A DNA stretch of 10,751 nt from an uncultured Collinsella sp. (GTDB lineage: Bacteria; Actinomycetota; Coriobacteriia; Coriobacteriales; Coriobacteriaceae): positions 1-10,751 of the forward strand of contig URHQ01000072.1 in the NCBI GenBank assembly GCA_900547655.1. The letters run 5' to 3'. The stretch's first letter is position 1. Each line of letters opens with the position of its first letter. Below, piece by piece: positions 5,541 to 10,751 of the stretch. Under the pieces are notes generated by a model. It saw only the letters and a list, made by a program, of their open reading frames with translations. It made no database searches and was not told the DNA's origin. A program made the position numbers and the translations under genes.

Positions 5541-7678
5541 TTGCGGCGACCGCCTCCGTTGGCACCCTGACGCCCCTGAGCTGCGCGGTTGCGCCCGGCG
5601 GTGTTCTGCGCACGGGACATGCCGCCGTATCCCTTGTTGCCCTTAGACCCCTTGCCGGCATCACCAGCGCCGCCGTGGGCCTTGCCGCCCTTCTTGCCGG
5701 CGCCATGTCCGCCGCCGGCAGACGTCTCGCCCGGGCGCGGCGGCACGGGACGGATCAGGCAATGCTTGGTGTAGCCGATCAGGTCGCGACGGCCAGCCTT
5801 CTCCAGTGCCTCGCGCACGAGCTTGTAGTTCTCGGGCTTGCGATACTGGATGAGCGCGCGTTGCATGGCCTTCTCGTGCGGGTCGCGCGCCACGTAGATC
5901 GGCTGCATGGTACGCGGATCTACGCCGGTGTAGTACATGCAGGTCGACATGGTGGACGGTGTGGGGTAGAAGTCCTGCACCTGCTCGGGCATGTAGCCCA
6001 TGTCGCGCACGGCCTCGGCAAGGTCCACGGCTTCCTTCATCGTCGATCCGGGGTGGCTCGAGATCAGATACGGCACCACGTACTGCTTGAGTCCGTACTC
6101 GCGGTTCAGACGCTCAAATTTGCGGCAGAACGCATCGTAGACGGCGCGGCTCGGCTTGCCCATCACGGACAGCACCGCGTCGCTCACGTGCTCGGGTGCT
6201 ACGCGCAGCTGGCCCGAGACATGATGCTCCAGCAACTCGCGCAAAAACTCGTCCGAGGCATCGGCCATGGTGTAGTCAAAACGGATGCCGCTGCGGACGA
6301 AGACCTTCTTGACGCCCGGCAGCTGGCGCAGGTCGCGCAGCAGCTGCGTGTAGCCGCTCTCGTCGACCACCATGTTCTTGCACACGCTCGGCCATAGGCA
6401 GCGCTTGTTCTTGCACACGCCGTGTTTGAGCTGCTTGTCGCAGGCCGGGCGGCTAAAGTTGGCCGTCGGTCCACCCACGTCGTTGATGTAGCCCTTAAAC
6501 TCGGGATCGCGCGTGAGCAGCTCGGCCTCGCGCATGATCGAGTCGTGGCTGCGCATCTGCAACACGCGGCCCTGGTGGAAGGTGAGCGCGCAAAACGAGC
6601 ACTCGCCAAAACAGCCGCGGTTGGAGCTAATGGAAAACTTGATCTCGGCAAAGGCCGGCACGCCGCCTGCCGCGTCGTAGTCGGGATGCCAATCGCGTGC
6701 GTAGGGGAGTTCGGCCACCTCGTCCATCTCGTCGGTGGTGAGTGTTGCCGACGGCGGGTTCTGCACCACATAGACGCTGTTGGGGTAGGGCTCTACCAGA
6801 CGATGTCCGGTGATGGGGTCCATATTCTGCTGCTGCACGTTAAAGCTGCGCGCGTAGTTGAGCTTGTCGGCGGCAAGGTCGTCCCAGCTGGGCAGCAGGT
6901 CGTAGTCGTAGACCTCGTCGAGCGAACTCGTGCGGTAAACGGTGCCGTTGATATAGGTGATCTGATCGACGGGCAGCCCTGCGTCGAGCGCGTCGGCGAT
7001 CTCGACAATCGCGTGCTCGCCCATGCCGTAGATGAGGATGTCGGCGCCCGAGTCGAGCAGCACCGAGCGCTTGAGCTTATCCTGCCAGTAGTCGTAGTGG
7101 GCCAGGCGGCGCAGGCTCGCCTCGATGCCGCCGATGATGATGGGGGCGTCCTTGAACGTCTGACGGATGAGATTGCCGTAGACCGTGACGGCACGGTTGG
7201 GGCGGTGACCTTCCTCGCCGCCGGGGGTATAGGCGTCGGTGTGGCGGCGGTGCTTGGTTACCGAATAGTGGTTGACCATGGAGTCCATGTTGCCGGCGCT
7301 GACGAGAAACCCCAGGCGCGGCTCACCGAGCACGCTGATGCTGGCGGGATCGGTCCAGTCGGGTTGGCAGATGATGCCCACTTTGTAGCCGTGCGCGTCG
7401 AGTACGCGGCTGATGATGGCCATACCAAAGCTGGGGTGGTCCACGTAGGCGTCGCCGCAGATGTAGACGAAGTCACACTGGTCCCAACCGCGCGCGTCCA
7501 TATCGGCGCGGCTGACGGGGAGGAACTTATCGCGGCCCGGGCGCCAGGGACGGGCGGGCGCTGCCGGGGTATGAGCGGCGTGGCCGCCCTGGGCCTTGCC
7601 GCCGCGCTTTTGCTGCTGGCCCTGTTTGCCCTGCTGACTGCGCTGGTTATTCTGAGCGTGCTGAGGCTTTTTTGCCAC
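5537..7678 (-). CDS. ygiQ: YgiQ-family radical SAM protein
   Basis: A 713-residue member of the YgiQ family (UPF0313), whose reaction is not established. The radical SAM cluster motif CFGECSFC is intact (C356, C360, C363) and should bind a 4Fe-4S cluster with S-adenosylmethionine. The preceding ~300 residues hold the family's N-terminal domain (FLPVSRADM, DFVYICGDAYVDHPSFG, GGIEASLRRLAHYDYW). After the core come VRSGIRFDY, LRVAPEHVSD, SSHPGST and DFYPTPSTMSTCMYYTG, all typical. Both ends carry low-complexity extensions: a Q/K/G-rich first ~45 residues and a Gly/Lys/Arg/Asn-rich last ~65. The start GTG (7678-7676) has GGGAGGG just upstream; the open frame continues to 7849 but passes through the promoter-like repeat without another ribosome-binding site. 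It converges on the protease gene, stops overlapping in CTAG. The symbol is a family name. Confidence 0.93.
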   Translation of the reverse strand: MAKKPQHAQNNQRSQQGKQGQQQKRGGKAQGGHAAHTPAAPARPWRPGRDKFLPVSRADMDARGWDQCDFVYICGDAYVDHPSFGMAIISRVLDAHGYKVGIICQPDWTDPASISVLGEPRLGFLVSAGNMDSMVNHYSVTKHRRHTDAYTPGGEEGHRPNRAVTVYGNLIRQTFKDAPIIIGGIEASLRRLAHYDYWQDKLKRSVLLDSGADILIYGMGEHAIVEIADALDAGLPVDQITYINGTVYRTSSLDEVYDYDLLPSWDDLAADKLNYARSFNVQQQNMDPITGHRLVEPYPNSVYVVQNPPSATLTTDEMDEVAELPYARDWHPDYDAAGGVPAFAEIKFSISSNRGCFGECSFCALTFHQGRVLQMRSHDSIMREAELLTRDPEFKGYINDVGGPTANFSRPACDKQLKHGVCKNKRCLWPSVCKNMVVDESGYTQLLRDLRQLPGVKKVFVRSGIRFDYTMADASDEFLRELLEHHVSGQLRVAPEHVSDAVLSVMGKPSRAVYDAFCRKFERLNREYGLKQYVVPYLISSHPGSTMKEAVDLAEAVRDMGYMPEQVQDFYPTPSTMSTCMYYTGVDPRTMQPIYVARDPHEKAMQRALIQYRKPENYKLVREALEKAGRRDLIGYTKHCLIRPVPPRPGETSAGGGHGAGKKGGKAHGGAGDAGKGSKGNKGYGGMSRAQNTAGRNRAAQGRQGANGGGRRN

Positions 7679-7709
7679 GATCCCTCCCGGTGTTTGTATG
7701 CTGCACGTA

Positions 7710-7750
7710 ATTGTAACCAGTCTTTTTGGGACGGGGCTAAAAAGACTGGT
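7710..7750 (-). promoter_or_regulatory. Likely ygiQ promoter region with a 12-bp inverted repeat
   Basis: ACCAGTCTTTTT (7716-7727) and AAAAAGACTGGT (7739-7750) are perfect inverted copies with an 11-nt centre. On the minus strand the repeat abuts TACAAT (7715-7710), a good -10 hexamer 32 nt ahead of the ygiQ start codon; no strong -35 is visible. A protein bound to the repeat would cover the -35 area. Alternatively it may be a hairpin or dispersed repeat. The rest of the 7679-7931 spacer shows the ygiQ ribosome-binding site and, near 7916-7921, that of the rightward gene. No clear rightward promoter was found. Confidence 0.5.
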
Positions 7751-7931
7751 GGAGTACATGGGCTGGCGGATCGGCGTGTCGATGCGGGTGCCGTTTGTTT
7801 CCAGACTGTGTATCCCCGTGTCGAAGGAGCCGTCTCGCGCGCACGCCATGCTGTCAATGGGTTACAGTATGAACGGCGGCTATGTTTCCGCCAACGCACG
7901 AGAGAGTCGTCAACAGGGAGGATGCACGGCG

Positions 7932-8648
7932 ATGCAGCGTGCCAAACAGATATCGGAGTCTATTGAGTTGGGCATCATCTTGGCGCTCGCCGGTGGCTTT
8001 ATGGACGTTTATTCGTACATTGGGCGCGACCATGTTTTCGCTAACGCGCAGACGGGCAACATCTTGCTGGTGGGCGTGAGCATCTCGGAGGGCAATTGGG
8101 CACTTGCGGGGCGCTACTTCTTCCCTGTGGTGTCGTTTGCCGTGGGCATTATGCTTGCCGACCTGGTACACGAACGGTTTGGCAGCGTGATTCACTGGCG
8201 CCAAGTGACGGTGTTCTTTGAAGCCGTCATCTTGCTGGGTGTGAGCTTTATCCCGGGCGGCAATTTCAACCTGCTCGCCAACTGCCTCACCTCGTTTGCC
8301 TGCGGCATGCAGGTCGAGAGCTTCCGCAAGATCCACGGTCACGGCATCGCTACGACCATGTGCATCGGCAACTTGCGCAACGCGCTGCAAAACGTGGACG
8401 ATTACATCATCACCCACAGGCGCGGCTTTTTGGAAAACGGCCTGCTGTACTTTGGCGTAATCTTTACCTTTGTGTTTGGCGCCGTGTTGGGCAACTGGTG
8501 TATTGAGCGCATGGGCCTGCACGCCATCGTCGTGGCGAGCTTGCTGCTGTTTGTCGCGTTTGCCATCATGTTCATCGACCGCGAGCGCGACTTGCGCTTA
8601 CGCTGGAAGGTTGCGGCCGAGGCTTGGAAAGAGGGCTGTCGAAAGTAG
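7932..8648 (+). CDS. DUF1275/YoaK-family membrane protein
   Basis: A 238-residue protein with about six membrane spans, of the YoaK/DUF1275 family, function unknown. The family signature is clear: GGFMDVYSYIGRDHVFANAQ followed by TGNILLVGVSI at 21-51, then LLANCLTSFACGMQVESFRK (about 114-133) and TTMCIGNLRNAL, which resemble two repeated halves of the fold. The C-terminus is charged and cytoplasmic. ATG 7932 is chosen because GGGAGG (7916-7921) precedes it by 10 nt and the family alignment begins just after it. An ATG at 7922 is in another frame, and the frame's long upstream extension to 7698 has no family resemblance. It is divergent from ygiQ and is followed by its own terminator, so it is probably a single-gene transcript. 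Confidence 0.88.
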   Translation: MQRAKQISESIELGIILALAGGFMDVYSYIGRDHVFANAQTGNILLVGVSISEGNWALAGRYFFPVVSFAVGIMLADLVHERFGSVIHWRQVTVFFEAVILLGVSFIPGGNFNLLANCLTSFACGMQVESFRKIHGHGIATTMCIGNLRNALQNVDDYIITHRRGFLENGLLYFGVIFTFVFGAVLGNWCIERMGLHAIVVASLLLFVAFAIMFIDRERDLRLRWKVAAEAWKEGCRK

Positions 8649-8654
8649 CCGAAT

Positions 8655-8690
8655 GCGGCGAAGGGGCCGTCCCTTTGCCGCAATATTTTT
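8655..8690 (+). terminator. Rho-independent terminator after the DUF1275 gene
   Basis: Stem GCGGCGAAGGG (8655-8665) and CCCTTTGCCGC (8671-8681), 11 pairs including one G-U, with a 5-nt loop. AATATTTTT follows at 8682-8690. It begins 7 nt after the stop codon at 8648. Confidence 0.88.
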
Positions 8691-8699
8691 CATCATCTG

Positions 8700-8759
8700 T
8701 TGAAACGCTTTAACAAATTTGACGTTCTCACGTGTTTTTCGTTTCAAAAGCGTTAGGAT
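8700..8759 (+). promoter_or_regulatory. fucO promoter region with inverted operator-like words
   Basis: TTGAAACG (8700-8707) recurs inverted as CGTTTCAA (8740-8747), and AACGCTTT (8704-8711) recurs inverted as AAAGCGTT (8747-8754). Between them lies TTGACG (8719-8724), a good -35 hexamer. The -10 is unclear: TTTCAA lies 17 nt downstream, while TAGGAT (8754-8759) is a better hexamer but too far for that -35. The words resemble operators of LacI-type regulators, which often read GAAACG/CGTTTC. That identification is inferred from form only. Confidence 0.5.
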
Positions 8760-8771
8760 GGGACTCATAGC

Positions 8772-8794
8772 GTGGGGCGTAATGGGTGCCCCGC
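8772..8794 (+). promoter_or_regulatory. 5'-leader hairpin ahead of fucO
   Basis: GTGGGGC (8772-8778) pairs with GCCCCGC (8788-8794) around a 9-nt loop, seven pairs with one G-U. It ends 8 nt before the GGGAGG ribosome-binding site (8802-8807). It could stabilise the mRNA or affect initiation; there is no U-tract, so it is not a terminator. Confidence 0.45.
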
Positions 8795-8813
8795 ACACGA
8801 TGGGAGGCTATCA

Positions 8814-9980
8814 ATGGCTAATCGTTTCGTTCTCAATACCATCTCTTATCATGGTTCCGGCGCCATCAAGGAGATCCCCGGTGAGCTCCAGCGTCGCGGC
8901 TACAAGAAGATCTTCGTCTGCTCCGACCCCGATCTGGTCAAGTTTGGCGTTACCGCTAAGGTGACCGACGAGCTCGACGCCGCCGGCATCGCTTGGAGCC
9001 TGTACTCCGAGATCAAGCCCAACCCCACCATCCAGAACGTCAAGGACGGCGTCGAGGCCTTCAAGGCCGCCGAGGCTGACGCCATCGTGACCATCGGTGG
9101 CGGCTCCTCCATGGACACCGCTAAGGCCATCGGCATCATCATCAACAACCCCGAGTTTGCCGATGTCCGCAGCCTCGAGGGCGTTGCTCCCACTAAGAAC
9201 CACGCCGTGTTCACCATCGCCGTGCCGACGACCGCCGGTACCGCTGCCGAGGTGACCATCAACTACGTCATCACCGACCCCGAGAAGGTCCGCAAGTTCG
9301 TGTGCGTCGACACCAACGACGCCCCCGAGGTCGCCGTCGTCGACCCCGACATGATGGCTTCCATGCCCGCCGGCCTGACCGCCTCCACCGGCATGGACGC
9401 TCTGACCCACGCCATCGAGGGCTATACCACCAAGGGCGCTTGGGAGCTCTCCGACATGTTCCACTTTGAGGCTATTAAGCTGATCAGCGAGAACCTGCGT
9501 GACTCTGTCGCCGAGGCCAAGTCCGGTCAGCCCGGCTCCGGCCGCGAGGGCATGGCCCTTGGCCAGTATGTCGCCGGCATGGGCTTCTCCAACGTTGGCC
9601 TGGGCATCGACCACGCCATGGCTCACACCCTGTCTGCTCACTACGACACCCCGCACGGCGTCGCTTGCGCCATGCTGCTGCCGATCGCCATGGAGTTCAA
9701 CAAGCCGGTTTGCGCCGAGCGCCTGGCCAAGGTCGCCGTCGCCATGGGCGTTGACACCACGGGCATGAGCACTGACGAGGCCGCCGACGCCGCCATCGCC
9801 GCCGTCAAGCAGCTTTCCGCCGACGTGAACATCCCGCACGTCTGCGAGGCTATGAAGGCTGACGAGATCGAGGTCCTGGCCAAGGACGCCATGGCCGACG
9901 CCTGCTTCCCGGGTAACCCGCGCGAGGCGACGCTCGACGACGTCATCGAGCTCTTCAAGAAGATCTGCCCGGCTGCCTAG
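8814..9980 (+). CDS. fucO: Iron-containing alcohol dehydrogenase, lactaldehyde reductase (FucO) type
   Basis: NAD(H)-dependent group III alcohol dehydrogenase, 388 residues, close to E. coli FucO in length and over long stretches (NNPEFADVRSLEG, TTAGTAAEVTINYVITD, GQYVAGMGFSNVGLG, GNPREATL). FucO reduces lactaldehyde to 1,2-propanediol in anaerobic fucose and rhamnose breakdown. The nucleotide-binding GGGSS is at 95-99. The metal ligands are in place: D195, H199, H267 and H281 by alignment to FucO. ATG 8814 is supported by GGGAGG 6 nt upstream and by MANRFVLN matching the FucO start. Codons are strongly C-ending (GCC, GTC, ATC, AAG), more so than in neighbouring genes, which suggests high expression. 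No fucose or rhamnose genes are adjacent, so the physiological substrate may be broader, for example ethanol or other short aldehydes. It has its own promoter region and terminator. Confidence 0.92.
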   Translation: MANRFVLNTISYHGSGAIKEIPGELQRRGYKKIFVCSDPDLVKFGVTAKVTDELDAAGIAWSLYSEIKPNPTIQNVKDGVEAFKAAEADAIVTIGGGSSMDTAKAIGIIINNPEFADVRSLEGVAPTKNHAVFTIAVPTTAGTAAEVTINYVITDPEKVRKFVCVDTNDAPEVAVVDPDMMASMPAGLTASTGMDALTHAIEGYTTKGAWELSDMFHFEAIKLISENLRDSVAEAKSGQPGSGREGMALGQYVAGMGFSNVGLGIDHAMAHTLSAHYDTPHGVACAMLLPIAMEFNKPVCAERLAKVAVAMGVDTTGMSTDEAADAAIAAVKQLSADVNIPHVCEAMKADEIEVLAKDAMADACFPGNPREATLDDVIELFKKICPAA

Positions 9981-10033
9981 CCTAGTTTGGTGTTCTTTCG
10001 CCTGTAGGCGTATGGACTTTTGACTTGCCGCTG

Positions 10034-10065
10034 GCCCCGCCGTGCTACGCACGGCGGGGCTTTTT
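10034..10065 (+). terminator. Strong rho-independent terminator after fucO
   Basis: Perfect 12-bp stem GCCCCGCCGTGC (10034-10045) and GCACGGCGGGGC (10049-10060), loop TAC, followed by TTTTT (10061-10065). It lies 54 nt after the fucO stop; nothing else was found in that interval. Confidence 0.95.
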
Positions 10066-10140
10066 GTGCTGCGTCGATGCCCCGAGATGGGTAAAGCCAA
10101 GGCATACCGCCCGCTGCGGATAGGTGGTGCACTTCCCAGC

Positions 10141-10374
10141 GTGCAGTTTTGGGAGTATTCAGCAGACTCTGAAAAATGCATAGCGTTGTGAATGGGCCGT
10201 AGTGGTCCGCAGGTGCCCATCGACAGCCATTGCGGACGGACTATCGATGACCGGAGGGGTTGTCGCTGCAGTTTCTGCTTTGCGACGACCTGCAACCTTG
10301 CTGTAGCCGCGTCGTTTTGTCGTTTGTGATGGGGCCGTTGGGGGCCGCGGTGCAGAATACTCCGTTTTTTGCAC
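10141..10374 (+). ncRNA. Candidate structured RNA or small inverted-repeat element, 234 nt
   Basis: The two ends pair as a 25-position imperfect inverted repeat. GTGCA (10141-10145) pairs with TGCAC (10370-10374), GGAGTATTC (10152-10160) with GAATACTCC (10355-10363), and GCA (10162-10164) with TGC (10351-10353), separated by symmetric 6x6 and 1x1 mismatches. Inside are GTCCGCA/TGCGGAC (10205-10211, 10231-10237) and a longer hairpin, GGTTGTCGC/GCGACGACC (10258-10266, 10282-10290) with an inner GCAG/CTGC. TTTTTT at 10365-10370 follows the closing stem as a terminator tract would. No protein frame with a ribosome-binding site and family resemblance was found. No known RNA family was recognised. 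A MITE with degenerate ends is the alternative. Confidence 0.4.
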
Positions 10375-10384
10375 GGTCCAAGGT

Positions 10385-10394
10385 AGGGTACCCT
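10385..10394. promoter_or_regulatory. 10-bp perfect palindrome
   Basis: AGGGTACCCT is a perfect palindrome just downstream of the 234-nt element, about 190 nt before the peptidase start. It could be a dimeric-regulator site, or chance. Confidence 0.25.
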
Positions 10395-10412
10395 GAGACG
10401 AAGCAAAAAGAT

Positions 10413-10451
10413 GCCCTATATTTATGCAGAAATCGAAAAGCTTTATGCACA
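10413..10451. promoter_or_regulatory. Direct repeat TTTATGCA with 21-bp period, candidate tandem operator
   Basis: TTTATGCA occurs at 10421-10428 and 10442-10449, exactly 21 bp apart, in an AT-rich stretch. Paired ARG boxes (18 bp plus 3 bp spacer) have this period and right halves ending AT(T/G)CA, but the left halves here match poorly, so ArgR is only a guess. Closer to the gene, TAAAAT (10543-10548) is a possible -10 without a matching -35. The remainder of 10452-10572 shows nothing definite. Confidence 0.3.
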
Positions 10452-10584
10452 ATTTGGATTTTAAACCGTGCGCGTGCGCAAAATCGGCGCGAGGACGTCT
10501 GGAGGTGGCTCGGCTTCTAGGGCATTGCACGTGTAGAACGGTTAAAATCGGGATTCGGTCTTAGTTTTATTTGGAAGGATGCAT

Positions 10585-10716
10585 ATGGGTTCCAATATCG
10601 ATGCTTCTCTAGAGGAGACGCTCTCCTATATCGCGGGGCAGCTTAAGACGCTGACTTCTATTGCTTCGCCTACGGGCTATACTCGCGCGGCGACTGATTA
10701 TCTAAGGCTCTGTTAG
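10585..10716 (+). CDS. M42-like aminopeptidase, 5' fragment interrupted near codon 40
   Basis: The frame starts at ATG 10585, with GGAAGG at 10573-10578 as ribosome-binding site; another in-frame ATG at 10579 is too close to that site. It reads 43 residues to TAG 10716. The first 40 (MGSNIDASLEETLSY, then LKTLTSIASPTGYTRAATDYL) resemble the N-terminus of M42-family metallo-aminopeptidases, where a helix is followed by the S-P-T/S-G-x-T/E turn. The family is normally about 340-360 residues, so the metal-binding and catalytic parts are missing. The last residues (RLC) and the stop come from the foreign-looking sequence that begins near 10705. Family assignment from such a short piece is moderate; M20-type peptidases have similar starts. 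Confidence 0.55.
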   Translation: MGSNIDASLEETLSYIAGQLKTLTSIASPTGYTRAATDYLRLC

Positions 10717-10751
10717 ACCAGGATTGACATTCCGCCCCATCATCTCCTTGC
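10706..10751. mobile_element. Possible insertion-sequence terminus at the contig end
   Basis: From GGCTCTGTT (10706-10714) onward, homology to the peptidase stops and a stop codon appears. GGCTCTGTT equals the first bases of some IS6-family ends (IS6100 begins GGCTCTGTTGCAAA); ISL3 ends also start GGCTCTT, so the family is uncertain. TTGACA at 10724-10729 could be an internal -35. The contig stops 22 nt later, as assemblies often do inside multi-copy elements. A chimeric join is the alternative. Confidence 0.35.

Noticed and set aside
7698..7931. N-terminal extension of the DUF1275 gene to an upstream start
   Set aside because: The added ~78 residues show no family resemblance and cross the ygiQ promoter repeat; ATG 7932 has a good ribosome-binding site.
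6422..7966. 514-codon plus-strand open frame opposite ygiQ
   Set aside because: It is a GC-rich antisense shadow of a clear radical SAM gene, with no family resemblance or ribosome-binding site.
10141..10374. 6S RNA, RNase P, SRP RNA or tmRNA
   Set aside because: None of the conserved core sequences of these RNAs could be found in the element.
8811..10406. 531-codon minus-strand open frame opposite fucO
   Set aside because: It results from the C-ending codon bias of fucO; the product is low-complexity Gly/Val/Asp/His and runs through a strong terminator.
10260..10520. 86-codon open frame in the long spacer
   Set aside because: It overlaps the structured element, lacks a ribosome-binding site and has no recognisable domain.

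Overview
The window reads as a chromosomal contig from a high-GC, anaerobic gut actinobacterium of the Coriobacteriia, most like Collinsella. This is inferred from protein style: an [FeFe] hydrogenase, a FucO-type alcohol dehydrogenase, Tat-type lipoproteins, GC-rich codon use and AT-poor intergenic regions with many hairpins. No rRNA or marker gene fixes the species. Both contig ends look technical. The first 14 bases match the Nextera/Tn5 mosaic end. The last ~45 bases look like the edge of a repeated element that interrupts a gene.

Left block (15-4120, + strand): a tightly packed three-gene unit. It holds an [FeFe] hydrogenase lacking its first few dozen residues, a Tat-type lipoprotein substrate-binding protein of the NitT/TauT/SsuA class 2 nt downstream, and a one-chain ABC transporter 3 nt further on. 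In that transporter the permease is fused to an unusually short ATPase domain. The spacing implies one transcript, so a hydrogen-metabolism enzyme is tied to uptake of an unidentified small molecule.

Middle block (4121-5540, + strand): an AT-rich nested inverted repeat, a strong stem-loop leader, a small RelB/DinJ-type antitoxin with no toxin beside it, a 58-bp near-palindrome, and a CPBP (CAAX-like) intramembrane metalloprotease. The protease runs tail-to-tail into a long minus-strand YgiQ-family radical SAM gene (5537-7678). The two stop codons overlap in CTAG.

Right block (7679-10751): a spacer with a perfect 12-bp inverted repeat overlapping the likely ygiQ promoter, a DUF1275/YoaK membrane protein with its own terminator, then fucO-like lactaldehyde reductase with repeated operator-like words, a leader hairpin, C-ending codon bias and a strong terminator. 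About 520 bases without a protein gene follow. They hold a 234-base element closed by a 25-bp imperfect inverted repeat with internal hairpins (possible structured RNA or small mobile element), a 10-bp palindrome and 21-bp-spaced direct repeats. The window ends in the first 40 codons of an M42-like aminopeptidase, cut off by the putative insertion-sequence end.

No tRNA, rRNA, CRISPR array or prophage gene was seen. The least expected arrangement is the hydrogenase plus fused ABC transporter. The most structured unexplained DNA is 4178-4302, 4554-4611 and 10141-10374.
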